From positions 62,001 to 126,000 of the forward strand of contig NZ_JASITD010000003.1 of NCBI RefSeq assembly GCF_030063445.1: a stretch of DNA of 64,000 bases. Direction: 5' to 3'. This DNA is from Hymenobacter sp. H14-R3 (lineage in GTDB: Bacteria; Bacteroidota; Bacteroidia; Cytophagales; Hymenobacteraceae). The notes below the pieces were generated by a model that was given only the letters and a program-made list of their open reading frames with translations, searched no databases and had not been told where the DNA came from. Below, one piece after another: positions 6,934 through 14,857 of the stretch. The translations under genes and the position numbers were made by a program. How positions within the stretch are numbered: position 1 is the first letter of the stretch; each line of letters begins with the position of its first letter.

Positions 6934-8337
6934 TCACACGCTTGGTAGCCAGACCGAAAACTCGGTTTGTCCCGGCACCGAGCGGCCTTCCAAACGCCCG
7001 CCGTGCTCCTGCACAATGCGGCGGGCGATGTCGAGGCCCAGGCCGCTGCCTTCGCCGGCTGGCTTGGTGGTGTAAAACGGCTCAAACATATGGGCCAGCA
7101 CCTCGGGCGAGATGCCGCTGCCATTGTCAGTAATGCTGACGCACACGCCGCTCACTTGCCTGGCGAGCTGCACCATGAGGGTGCCGCCGGAGTCGGGCAG
7201 AGCATCAATGGCGTTATCTATCAGGTTGGTCCACACCTGGTTGAGCTGGCCAGCCTCGGCGAGCACGGCGGGGGCATCGGGGGCGTAGGTGCGGGTGAGC
7301 TTGGCGTTTTTGTGGCGCAGGGCGTGCTCAAATAAGTTGAGCGTGCTGTCGAGGCCCGTGGTGAGGTTGAGGCGCTCGCGGCCACTGGCGCGGTCCATGT
7401 GCGAGTAGGTTTTCACGTTGCCCACGAGCGTGCTGATGCGCTGGCTGGCCTCGTGAATATCGCGGGCCAGGCGCAGGGCCGCGAGGTGGCCTTCGAGCCA
7501 GGCCAGCGCGGGCGGGCGGGCCGGGGCGGGCAGCGGGGCCATGAGCGGGGTGAGCGTGGCGGCGGTGTGGCCGGCATCGAGCAGGCTGGGGGCCAGGGCG
7601 TAGCCGTCGGAGCAGCCCTGGGTTTCGAGCCAGTCGGCCAGTTCGTCTTCGCAGTCGGCGCGGGCCAGGGCCGAGCGGGGCGGGGAGGCCGGGGCCGCGG
7701 CGAGCGCGTCGCCCGAGGCCAGCAGCGCCGCCATAGCCGCGGCGGGCGGGCAGGCCAGCAGCAGGTTTTGGAGCAGTACCGGCTTGCTCTTCAGCATATT
7801 GTTGAGCGTGTCGGCGGCGCGGGCAATGGCGGCGGCGGGGTTGTTGAGCTCGTGGGCCAGGCCGGCCGAGAGCTTGCCCAGGGCCCGCATTTTATCGTCG
7901 CGCTCTTGGCCACGCACCTCGTCGCGGGCGCGGTCGCTCATCACGCCCACCAGCCGCTGCACCAGTTCGGGGCTCACCTGCTCCAGGGCCGGAAACTCGG
8001 TGCGCGGCAGCAGGTACAGGGTCGTTTCGCCCACGGCAACACCCTGGCCCCGAATTACTTGCAAGCGCGAGTAGGGCAGCACGCCCGTGAGCTGGCCGGC
8101 CTCCACCCGAAACACGGGCTCGTGGCGGCCGTTGTCGGTGCGGTAGTACTGCATGGTGCCGCCGAGCACGCCCATCATGCGGGTGGCCGGGTCGCCGGCC
8201 TGCACCACGGTTTCGCCGTCGGCGTAACGGCACAGCTCACCGTGCGCGCTCAGCCAGCTTAGCACCTCGGCGGGCAGGTTTTGGAAAGCAGTGAGACCGC
8301 CAAGCACGGCGGGGTCGAGGGGAAGTTGCTGGGCCAT
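6934..8337 (-). CDS. cyclic-nucleotide-binding-domain sensor histidine kinase
   Basis: The ATG at 8337 (MAQQLPLDPAVLGG) gives 467 aa. Residues about 15-130 form a cNMP-binding beta-roll (GETVVQAGDPATRMMGVLGG). The dimerisation H-box is LGKLSAGLAHELNNPAAA, then N-box QVWTNLIDNAIDALPDSG, G1 ITDNGSGISPE, F-box FEPFYTTKPAGEGSGLGL and G2. There are no membrane segments, so the kinase is cytosolic. Family knowledge: this kinase type is commonly encoded with the fused response regulator/TrxR-like protein, which here lies in the same direction 1.8 kb downstream, past the IS481 and RAYT insertions. The stop codon is 7 bp from the REP remnant. Confidence 0.88.
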   Translation of the reverse strand: MAQQLPLDPAVLGGLTAFQNLPAEVLSWLSAHGELCRYADGETVVQAGDPATRMMGVLGGTMQYYRTDNGRHEPVFRVEAGQLTGVLPYSRLQVIRGQGVAVGETTLYLLPRTEFPALEQVSPELVQRLVGVMSDRARDEVRGQERDDKMRALGKLSAGLAHELNNPAAAIARAADTLNNMLKSKPVLLQNLLLACPPAAAMAALLASGDALAAAPASPPRSALARADCEDELADWLETQGCSDGYALAPSLLDAGHTAATLTPLMAPLPAPARPPALAWLEGHLAALRLARDIHEASQRISTLVGNVKTYSHMDRASGRERLNLTTGLDSTLNLFEHALRHKNAKLTRTYAPDAPAVLAEAGQLNQVWTNLIDNAIDALPDSGGTLMVQLARQVSGVCVSITDNGSGISPEVLAHMFEPFYTTKPAGEGSGLGLDIARRIVQEHGGRLEGRSVPGQTEFSVWLPSV

Positions 8338-8451
8338 AAATACACTAACCAATTGGTAGCGGTGAAGTTGGCAGCCGGGTCCGCGCGCGGCCAGGCCCGG
8401 AAACCCACCGCCCACCGCACCATCGGCCGCAAGTACGCGTTCATTTGCACC

Positions 8452-9738
8452 GTGACTACCGTTTCCCCGCTCCTACCGCCCACCCCCCTCACCCGCGAGC
8501 ACGTGCTGCGCGCTCTGCGCCTGGTAGCGCGCGAAGGCCGCCGCCTGCCGCCCAGCACCGTGTACGAGCTGCTGTACCGGGGCCGCCGCTACCCGCCCCG
8601 CGCCGTGGCCGAGCTGGCCCACCGCCTGGCCCTGGCCGACCCCCAGGCGCGCTGGCCGCACGCCGCCGGCCAGCCCACCAACGCCCTGCTCGAAGCCCTC
8701 GACTTCACCATCGTGGCTAAGCGGCCCATGCTGGCCGCCGCCGGCTCGGCCCAGGACCAGGGCCTGGCCGCCGAGCAGCAGGCCGAAGACCTGTACACCG
8801 GCTCCGAAACATCGCTCAAAAGCTCGGAGCTACTGGCCGCCGAGCCCACCGCCGCCTACGCCGCCCCGCCCGCCGCCTACACCAAAGCCGACGCCCTGGC
8901 CGAGCTGTTTACCACTGAGGCTGAGCTAGATGCCGCGCTGGCCGGCCTGCGCCGCCGCCGGGCGCTGCTGTTGCAGGGCCCGCCCGGCACCGGCAAAACC
9001 TACCTGGCGCGCCGCCTGGCCTGGCTGCTGCTGGGCGCGCGCGACGAAAGCCGCATCGAGCTGGTGCAGTTTCACCCCAGCTACGGCTACGAAGACTTTA
9101 TGCTGGGCTTCCGGCCGGGGGCCGATGGGCAGTTTCAGCTGGTGCCGGGCGTGCTGCCGCTGCTGTGCCAGCGCGCCGCCCAAGACCCCGAACGCCCTTA
9201 TTTCCTGCTGATTGATGAGCTGAACCGGGGCAACGTGGCCCGCATTTTTGGCGAGCTGTTGCTGCTACTGGAGCCCGATAAGCGCGGCCCCGCCCACGCC
9301 CTGCGCCTGCCCTACGCGCCGCCCGGCGCGCCCCGGTTTTTCGTGCCCGAAAACCTCTACGTTATCGGCACCCTCAACCTGGCCGACCGCTCGCTGGCTC
9401 CGCTCGACTACGCCCTGCGCCGACGCTTTGCGTTCGTGGCCATGCGGCCGCAGTTTGGCGAGCACTTGCGTAAATTATTATCAACTAATGAGTTACCTAA
9501 ATCGCTCATTGACTTGATAACCGAGCGCCTGGCGGCCCTCAACCACGTCATCGCCGCCGACCCCGAGCTGGGGCCCGATTTTGAAGTGGGCCACAGCTAC
9601 TTCTGCGCGCCGCCCACCGCGCCGGCCGAGACGTGGCTGCGCCTGATTTTAGAACAGGAAATCGGCCCGTTGCTGGCCGATTATTGGCGCGAGCAGCCCG
9701 ACCGCGCCGCCGCGCAGCTGCGCAAGCTGGTGTTGTAG
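8452..9738 (+). CDS. mcrB: McrB-like AAA+ restriction GTPase subunit
   Basis: I take GTG 8452 (428 aa), because upstream starts overlap the divergent kinase gene. An N-terminal ~70-residue region (LTREHVLRALRLVAREG...) is a possible DNA-recognition head unlike classical E. coli McrB. The AAA+ domain (about 145-400) has Walker A GPPGTGKTYLARRLAW, the McrB signature ELNRGNVARIFGELL covering Walker B, and the sensor NLYVIGTLNLADRSLAPLD with arginine finger YALRRRF. McrB hexamers bind and translocate modified DNA with McrC as nuclease, so this is likely modification-dependent defence. The stop TAG is the end of a REP palindrome. Confidence 0.9.
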   Translation: MTTVSPLLPPTPLTREHVLRALRLVAREGRRLPPSTVYELLYRGRRYPPRAVAELAHRLALADPQARWPHAAGQPTNALLEALDFTIVAKRPMLAAAGSAQDQGLAAEQQAEDLYTGSETSLKSSELLAAEPTAAYAAPPAAYTKADALAELFTTEAELDAALAGLRRRRALLLQGPPGTGKTYLARRLAWLLLGARDESRIELVQFHPSYGYEDFMLGFRPGADGQFQLVPGVLPLLCQRAAQDPERPYFLLIDELNRGNVARIFGELLLLLEPDKRGPAHALRLPYAPPGAPRFFVPENLYVIGTLNLADRSLAPLDYALRRRFAFVAMRPQFGEHLRKLLSTNELPKSLIDLITERLAALNHVIAADPELGPDFEVGHSYFCAPPTAPAETWLRLILEQEIGPLLADYWREQPDRAAAQLRKLVL

Positions 9739-9815
9739 GGTAAGCTTTAGCTTGCCGGCCGTCGCGCCTTGCCGCCAGTGCCGCGCAACGACCGGCAAGC
9801 TAAAGCTTACCCTAC
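9735..9815. repeat. REP palindrome 3, between mcrB and mcrC
   Basis: 24-bp perfect arms GTAGGGTAAGCTTTAGCTTG... (from 9735) and their inverse ending CTTACCCTAC (9815), around a ~33-bp centre. It provides the mcrB stop codon and occupies most of the gap before mcrC. Confidence 0.92.
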
Positions 9816-9840
9816 TTATTTACTCGTCACCCATTATCGC

Positions 9841-10875
9841 TTGATTCCGCTCGCCACGCTCTACTATCTGCTGTGCTACGCCTGGCAGCGCCTGCCCGAG
9901 CCGGCCGTGCTGCAAGCCACCGAGGCCGCGCCCTTTCACCGCCCGCTGGAGCTGCTTACGCAAATGCTATTGCACGCCGCCGGCCAGCTGCTGCGCACCG
10001 GCCTGCCGCTGGCTTTTATCAGCAACCAGCAAGAAGTGAGCGAGTTGCGCGGGCGCATTGAGCTGGCGCTTACGCTGGGCCGGGGCCTGCTGCCGCAGGG
10101 CCGCGCCGTGTGCACCTTCGACGAGCTGAGCCCCAACCAGCCGCTGCACCAGCTGCTGGCCGGCACGCTGGCGGCCCTGGCCCCGCACCCCGGCCTGCCG
10201 CTGGCCCTGCGCAGGCAGGTGAGCCAGCTGCGCCGCCGCCTGCCGGCCGCGGTGCAGCCACTGGCCCCCGCCGCGCCGGTGTTTGCCGCGCTGCGCCGCC
10301 AGCGGCTGGCGGCGAGCGGGGCGTTTTTGCTGCACATCTGCGAGCTGATTTACGAAACCGCGCTGCCCGCGCCGGCCGAGGACGGCCGTGGCCGCTTCGC
10401 CGATTTCCGGCGTGATGAGCGGCTGATGGCCCGGCTCTTCGAGCAGGCCGTGCGCAACTTCTACCGCCACGAGCAGCGCCAGTACCGCGTATTTACCGAA
10501 ACGATTACCTGGCAAGCTGAAGCGGCTAATGCGCAAGACATGAGCCTCTTGCCTACCATGCTCACCGATACCACCCTGGAGAGCCCGGCCCGCAAAATCA
10601 TCCTCGATACCAAGTACTACGCCGCCGCCCTGCGCCCGCGCTACGACCAGCCGCGCCTCATTGCGCCGCACCTCTACCAACTCTACGCGTACCTCCAAAA
10701 CCTGCGGCCCGCCCCCGGCCAGGCCCTGGAGGGCATTTTGCTCTACCCCGCCGCCACGGCCGCCGTGGATGTGCGCTACACGCTCGGCGGCCACCCGGTG
10801 CGCATCGTTACCCTCGATTTACACCAGCCCTGGCCGGGTATCGCGGCTGCTTTATTGGGCTTGGTGGCTGGTTAA
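9841..10875 (+). CDS. mcrC: McrC-like restriction endonuclease subunit
   Basis: No ATG exists between the REP and the conserved N-terminus. The best start is TTG 9841 (344 aa), which places IPLATLYYLLCYAWQRLPE at the N-terminus exactly as the McrC signature IPxxNIYYLLCYAW expects. The C-terminal PD-(D/E)xK nuclease core appears as MLTDTTLE...ARKIILDTKYY, giving D, D and K. McrC stimulates McrB GTP hydrolysis and cuts DNA. mcrC would normally follow mcrB with little gap; here 102 bp, mostly REP 3, separate them. Translation of mcrC may therefore be weak, but both frames are intact. Confidence 0.88.
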   Translation: MIPLATLYYLLCYAWQRLPEPAVLQATEAAPFHRPLELLTQMLLHAAGQLLRTGLPLAFISNQQEVSELRGRIELALTLGRGLLPQGRAVCTFDELSPNQPLHQLLAGTLAALAPHPGLPLALRRQVSQLRRRLPAAVQPLAPAAPVFAALRRQRLAASGAFLLHICELIYETALPAPAEDGRGRFADFRRDERLMARLFEQAVRNFYRHEQRQYRVFTETITWQAEAANAQDMSLLPTMLTDTTLESPARKIILDTKYYAAALRPRYDQPRLIAPHLYQLYAYLQNLRPAPGQALEGILLYPAATAAVDVRYTLGGHPVRIVTLDLHQPWPGIAAALLGLVAG

Positions 10876-11098
10876 GCTGGCCTCCAGGCTCGTAGGGGTG
10901 GGCGGCCTTATCGGCCTGCTCAGCGCTAGTCAAAGGGTAAGCTTCCGCACCAGATTTAGGCAGCCCTGCGTGCAGCTTCCGGCGCTACGCTTGCCTCTTG
11001 AGTTAGCGAAGGGTTTGGAGATACACCGCCCTACGAGCTAAAAACCAGCCGCCCAAAATTTGGTGCGGGAGCCCCAGTCTAAAAGCAGCCCCATTCCC

Positions 11099-12370
11099 GT
11101 GAAAACCTTCACCCTCAGTCACATCCCGCACATTCAGGATTTTCAATTTCTCACGGATTCGTCCGGCTTCGTGCTCGACGGCGCGGGGCACCTGCACCGG
11201 TTTGTGGGCAATACGACCGAGCTGGTGGCAACGCCGCCGGGCTTCAGGGTTGCCCATTTTCATTTTATCACGCCCCGCTACGGGGCTATTGTGGGCAATG
11301 CTACTCCCGGCGAGCCCGCGCCTCAGCAAGGTGGCCTTGGGGGCGCGGGGCTGCTGGCCACACTGCTAGTACTGCTGGCGCTGGCCCTTCGCCGGCGGCG
11401 ACGGCCGGCGGCGCGGGTAGTGGCCGGGCTGCTGGCCGGCCTGGCCGGGGCGGCTACCCTTGTGGCGTGCAGCCCCGCCTGGCACGCGTATCGCCGGGCC
11501 GATGCCAGTTCCGCGGCCACTACCCTACTCACGCGCACCCAGCTGGAGCCGGGGGCCTATCATTATTATTTGCCTAATAAAAAGCAGCAGGCCTTTATCG
11601 CCATCACGCGCAGCCAGGGCCAGGCCTGGGATACGCACCGGATTCCTACCAGCTTCTTTACTACTGCGTTAACCGCAATTGGCGATAACTTTTTGGTGGG
11701 CACCTACGCCAACGAGCAGGAAGGCCCGCTGCCCCTGCACGGCGACGGCGACATCTGGCTCTACGGTACCGATGCGACCTATGCCAGGCAGCTGGCCGGT
11801 AATACGCCGCAGCACCCCTTTCACCTGCGCGTGAGCCGGGGCATCGTCGGCTTTACCCAGGCCGATTCGCTGCTCCTGGTTTTTGGCAGCGACCGCATGC
11901 CCACGCTCCCAGCCAATGAGCTGAGCGCCACGCCGGGCAACATCTACACGCTGCCCCTGGCGCTGGGCCCCCACGCCAGGCTCATCGATGTGCCCGACAC
12001 GGTGGACGTGCGCTCGCTGGCCACCTCCGCCACCGGCGAGCTGTGGGCCACGCTCGCTGGCCGCAAGCCGCACGTGGCGCACGGCAAGCTCTTTTACGTG
12101 CCGCTGCCCACCAAGCGGCTGCTGCGCTTTGGCCGGGGCCAGTGGCAGGCAGTGGCCTTGCCTGAGGCGCGCAGCTTCGAGCAGGTGGCCTTTGTGCCAG
12201 GCACCCACGCCGGCTACCTGCTCACCGAGGCCGGCGAGCTGCTCGAAACCCGAAACGATGGCCAAGACTGGCGCAAAGCCGCGCCGACCGGCATCCGCAA
12301 AATGCACCCTTATCAGCGAGCCATTACGCTGCTGCGGGGTGAAAACCAATTACTTATCGATAAAATATAG
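11099..12370 (+). CDS. membrane-anchored beta-propeller (BNR/YCF48-like) protein
   Basis: I use GTG 11099 (423 aa, VKTFTLSHIPHIQDFQF); a TTG at 11060 is possible. The N-terminal ~70 residues already look like one propeller blade (DSSGFVLDGAGHLHRFVG). Two hydrophobic segments (about residues 75-93 and 103-118) are separated by an Arg-rich stretch, then ~300 residues of repeated strands with phrases such as GELWATLAG, GYLLTEAGELLETRNDGQDW typical of photosystem-stability/BNR blades. The function is unknown. It is followed by a strong terminator. Confidence 0.55.
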   Translation: MKTFTLSHIPHIQDFQFLTDSSGFVLDGAGHLHRFVGNTTELVATPPGFRVAHFHFITPRYGAIVGNATPGEPAPQQGGLGGAGLLATLLVLLALALRRRRRPAARVVAGLLAGLAGAATLVACSPAWHAYRRADASSAATTLLTRTQLEPGAYHYYLPNKKQQAFIAITRSQGQAWDTHRIPTSFFTTALTAIGDNFLVGTYANEQEGPLPLHGDGDIWLYGTDATYARQLAGNTPQHPFHLRVSRGIVGFTQADSLLLVFGSDRMPTLPANELSATPGNIYTLPLALGPHARLIDVPDTVDVRSLATSATGELWATLAGRKPHVAHGKLFYVPLPTKRLLRFGRGQWQAVALPEARSFEQVAFVPGTHAGYLLTEAGELLETRNDGQDWRKAAPTGIRKMHPYQRAITLLRGENQLLIDKI

Positions 12371-12388
12371 CCCACGCCCCAGACCCGA

Positions 12389-12421
12389 AAAAGGGCCCGC
12401 GCATTGCTGCGCGGGCCCTTT
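12389..12421. terminator. bidirectional intrinsic terminator
   Basis: A perfect stem, AAAGGGCCCGCGCA with TGCGCGGGCCCTTT and a short loop, lies between the propeller gene and the convergent small lipoprotein gene. Confidence 0.8.
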
Positions 12422-12457
12422 CAGCTAGAAACTACGCTGGGCTAGGCCCAGCCGTAA

Positions 12458-12754
12458 TTACTTCTTAACCTCTTCGGTCGTAGTGGTGGTGCTGCTAGCA
12501 GCAGGAGCCATTGCGCCATCAGCAGCAGGAGCCATTTTGCCATCGGTAGCAGGAGCCATTGCGCCGTCAGCAGCGGGAGCCATTGCACCATCGGCAGCAG
12601 GAGCAGCCATGGTCGAAGTCGAATCCGTAGTCGTGGTCATGGTCGACTCGGTAGCGGGCGTAGTGGTGGTGGTTTCGGTAGTAGCAGTCTTCGACTCGCA
12701 CGAAACCATGCCAACGGTCAGGAACAGGGCGGCAACTTTCAGTAGGTTGTTCAT
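12458..12754 (-). CDS. small Ala/Thr-rich lipoprotein with tandem peptide repeats
   Basis: The 98-aa product starts MNNLLKVAALFLTVGMVSCE, a lipoprotein signal with lipobox GMVSC (Cys19). The mature part is Thr-rich (TATTETTTTTPATESTMTTT), then four imperfect repeats of APAADGAM/ATDGKM, and another Thr run. It is probably a disordered envelope lipoprotein. I do not recognise a family. It is divergent from the ECF sigma factor gene. Confidence 0.7.
   Translation of the reverse strand: MNNLLKVAALFLTVGMVSCESKTATTETTTTTPATESTMTTTTDSTSTMAAPAADGAMAPAADGAMAPATDGKMAPAADGAMAPAASSTTTTTEEVKK
12523..12612 (-). repeat. in-frame tandem repeats in the lipoprotein gene
   Basis: A ~24-30-bp unit encoding (M)APAADGA is repeated about four times (GGAGCCATTGCGCCATC and variants on the plus strand). 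Copy number may vary between strains by slippage. Confidence 0.7.
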
Positions 12755-12794
12755 CTTGGGGTAAATTTGAAAAGGGATTGTCTTAAAATCTGCC

Positions 12795-12890
12795 CTTAAT
12801 GCCGGCGCTACGGATAGGTAACCCGGCGGTTACAAAGTTTTTTTTAAAAAGTTTTTCATGGGTTACTAATGCCCCTCAGCCGGCATTAAG
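12795..12890. promoter_or_regulatory. 12-bp inverted repeat between divergent genes
   Basis: CTTAATGCCGGC (12795-12806) is repeated in inverse as GCCGGCATTAAG (12879-12890), across an AT-rich spacer with runs of T. The second half-site is 11 bp from the sigma factor start. It may be a two-site operator or a remnant palindrome; no regulator is identified. Confidence 0.45.
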
Positions 12891-12901
12891 CCCCGAAGCG
12901 A

Positions 12902-13498
12902 ATGAACATGGATAGCACAACGGCGCTGGCCGCCGACGCCCAACTTATCCGAGCCATCCACAGTGGCGACGAACGGGCCCTCAGCCAGCTATACCGCCTG
13001 CACTGGCCGATGGTGTCGCACTTCGTACTGCAAAATAGCGGCTCGGAGGACGATGCCCGCGACGTGTACCAGGAGGGGGTAATGGTATTTTATGAGAAGG
13101 TGCGCGAAGGCTCGCTGGAGCTGAGCTGCCAGATTAAAACCTACCTATACGCCGTCTGCCGCCGCCTGTGGCTCAAGCGCTTAACTACCAAGAGCCGGCT
13201 GCACGGTGTGCGCCTGCTCGATGAGGAAGAGCATGGCCCCTACCTCAATACCGGGGCCGAGGACGACGTGCAGGAAGCCGAGGAGCGCGACCGGCGCTTT
13301 GCCACCATGAGCGAGGCGCTCACCCACCTGGGCGAGCCCTGCCGCTCGCTGCTCGAAGGCTTTTACCTGCTCGAAAAATCGATGCTCGACCTCACGGCGG
13401 AGCACGGCTACACCAACGCCGACACCGCCAAAACCCAGAAGTACAAGTGCTTAACGCGCTTGAAGAAGTTGTTTTTTGCCAGTTATAAAGAAGCTTAA
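12902..13498 (+). CDS. ECF-type RNA polymerase sigma factor
   Basis: 198 aa from ATG 12902. Region 2 is visible at residues 15-80 (IHSGDERALSQLYRLHWPMV, then SEDDARDVYQEGVMVFYEKV, the core-binding DAxDxxQE-like motif). Region 4 is at 130-190, ending in the recognition helix YTNADTAKTQKYKCLTRLKK, a pattern common in Bacteroidota ECF factors. It directs RNA polymerase to its own promoter set. The gene 104 bp downstream encodes a membrane serine protease with an anti-sigma-like N-terminus, so the pair may be one signalling unit. Confidence 0.9.
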   Translation: MNMDSTTALAADAQLIRAIHSGDERALSQLYRLHWPMVSHFVLQNSGSEDDARDVYQEGVMVFYEKVREGSLELSCQIKTYLYAVCRRLWLKRLTTKSRLHGVRLLDEEEHGPYLNTGAEDDVQEAEERDRRFATMSEALTHLGEPCRSLLEGFYLLEKSMLDLTAEHGYTNADTAKTQKYKCLTRLKKLFFASYKEA

Positions 13499-13500
13499 TC

Positions 13501-13596
13501 TTTAGCTGTTAGCCACTAGCTGCTAGCCGTTAGCTCTCGTTCATAGGGCTCACTGCAAAAAGCTATCAGCTACTAGCTATCGGCCAACAGCTAAAA
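13501..13596. repeat. imperfect inverted repeat between sigma factor and protease genes
   Basis: TTTAGCTGTTAGCC... (13501-13535) is matched in inverse by ...GGCCAACAGCTAAAA (13561-13596), about three quarters of positions paired. It is made of repeated TAGCT units and fills the gap between the two genes. Confidence 0.6.
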
Positions 13597-13602
13597 GCCA
13601 AC

Positions 13603-14754
13603 ATGCAAACCGAAGCCGATTACTACGCCCTTTTTGAAGCTTACCAGCGCGGTGAGTTGGCGGCCGGCGCGCGGGCCAGCCTCGAAGCCCGGCTCGGGGC
13701 CGAGCAGCGGCTGGGCCAGCTCTACGCCGAGTACCTCGACCTCACGGGTACGCTGAACGCCTACGGCGAGCGCCGCCGCACCCGCCACACTATCAGCGCG
13801 TTGCACGAGGCCATGCTGGCCGCCGAAGCCACCCCGGTAGTCGAAACCACCCTCACGCACTCGGTGAACCCGCTGCTGCGCATTTCGCGCACCGAGCGCA
13901 AGCTGCGCGAGTTCTGGAGCGGGCACCGTGCCACGGTGGGCGTGGCCGCTTCGGTGGCGGTGCTGGCCGTGTTCAGTACCCTGCTGGGCCTGGATGTGTG
14001 GCGCTCGGCCAACCTGCCGACCACGGGCCTGCGCGAGCTACGGCTAGAAGTAGCCCAGATAGTGCGCAGCCAGAAGGCCCTGAGTCGTAAGGTAGATAAC
14101 CGCATGGGCGACGTGAGCGCGCCGCCAGTGCGCGTCAATAAGTTTAGCGGCACGGGCTTCGCCCTCACGGCCGATGGCTACATCGTAACCAGCGCCCACG
14201 TTATTAAAGGGGCCGACTCCTTACTAGTAGAAGGCCGCGACCACCAGCGCTACCACGCCGAAACGGTGTACGCCGACAGGAAGCACGACCTGGCCATTTT
14301 GCGCATCAAGGACCGCGATTTCAAAACCTTTGGCCGGCTTCCCTACACCTTCAAGGCCGGGCAGGCCGACTTGGGTGAGCGCGTGTACACGCTGGGCTAT
14401 CCGCGCGAAGACGCCGTGTACGGCGAGGGCGCGCTGAGCGCCCGCTCGGGCTACGACGGCGACACGGCCTTTTACCAGGTGAGCATTCCGCTGAACCCCG
14501 GCAACTCGGGCGGCCCGCTGCTCGATGCGCAGGGCAACCTGATTGGCGTGGTAAGCAGCCGCCAAGATGACGTGCTGGGCGCGGCCTTCGCCACCAAGTC
14601 GTCGTACCTGGTGCGGCTCGTCGATTCACTCAAAAACCGGCAGCCCGAGGCGACCTACCGCCTGCCCCACACCAACCAGCTGGCCGGCGCTGGCCGCCCG
14701 CAGCAGCTGAAGCGCCTGCAAGACTTCGTGTTTGTGGTGCGGGTGTACGAATAA
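13603..14754 (+). CDS. membrane-anchored trypsin-like (S1C/HtrA-type) serine protease with anti-sigma-like N-terminus
   Basis: 383 aa. Residues 1-75 are a cytosolic acidic helical region (YYALFEAYQRGELAAGARAS) like the N-terminal domain of many anti-sigma factors. A membrane helix follows (about 106-127, TVGVAASVAVLAVFSTLLGL), then a short coiled coil. Residues 165-365 are a chymotrypsin-fold protease with catalytic H in VTSAHVIKG, D in RKHDLAILRI and S in NPGNSGGPLLD. No PDZ domain is present. It lies just after an ECF sigma factor; possibly it senses periplasmic stress and controls that factor (inference). A terminator follows. Confidence 0.82.
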   Translation: MQTEADYYALFEAYQRGELAAGARASLEARLGAEQRLGQLYAEYLDLTGTLNAYGERRRTRHTISALHEAMLAAEATPVVETTLTHSVNPLLRISRTERKLREFWSGHRATVGVAASVAVLAVFSTLLGLDVWRSANLPTTGLRELRLEVAQIVRSQKALSRKVDNRMGDVSAPPVRVNKFSGTGFALTADGYIVTSAHVIKGADSLLVEGRDHQRYHAETVYADRKHDLAILRIKDRDFKTFGRLPYTFKAGQADLGERVYTLGYPREDAVYGEGALSARSGYDGDTAFYQVSIPLNPGNSGGPLLDAQGNLIGVVSSRQDDVLGAAFATKSSYLVRLVDSLKNRQPEATYRLPHTNQLAGAGRPQQLKRLQDFVFVVRVYE

Positions 14755-14793
14755 GCTACGCTTCTTTTTTATCCCTTTTTCTGTGTGAGCTTG

Positions 14794-14822
14794 AAAGCCC
14801 TGCCGCCCGGCGGGGCTTTTTT
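14794..14822 (+). terminator. rho-independent terminator
   Basis: The stem AAAGCCCTGCCG with CGGCGGGGCTTT (one G-T pair), a CCC loop and a T run lies 40 bp after the protease stop. Confidence 0.8.
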
Positions 14823-14857
14823 GGTAGCTTGCCCACCGGCCCCTTGCGCCGTAGCCT

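Noticed and set aside
9769-9840. Upstream TTG start for McrC
   Set aside because: It lies inside the REP and would add translated palindrome; the family N-terminus begins at 9841.
10886-11039. Possible further REP (GGGTAAGCTTCCG near 10936; GCTCGTAGGG inverted at 11029-11038)
   Set aside because: Only short pieces match the REP and the inner arm is absent; at most it is a different or decayed element.
12523-12612. Possible CRISPR-like array
   Set aside because: The repeats are contiguous, in frame and without spacers; they encode the lipoprotein's peptide repeats.
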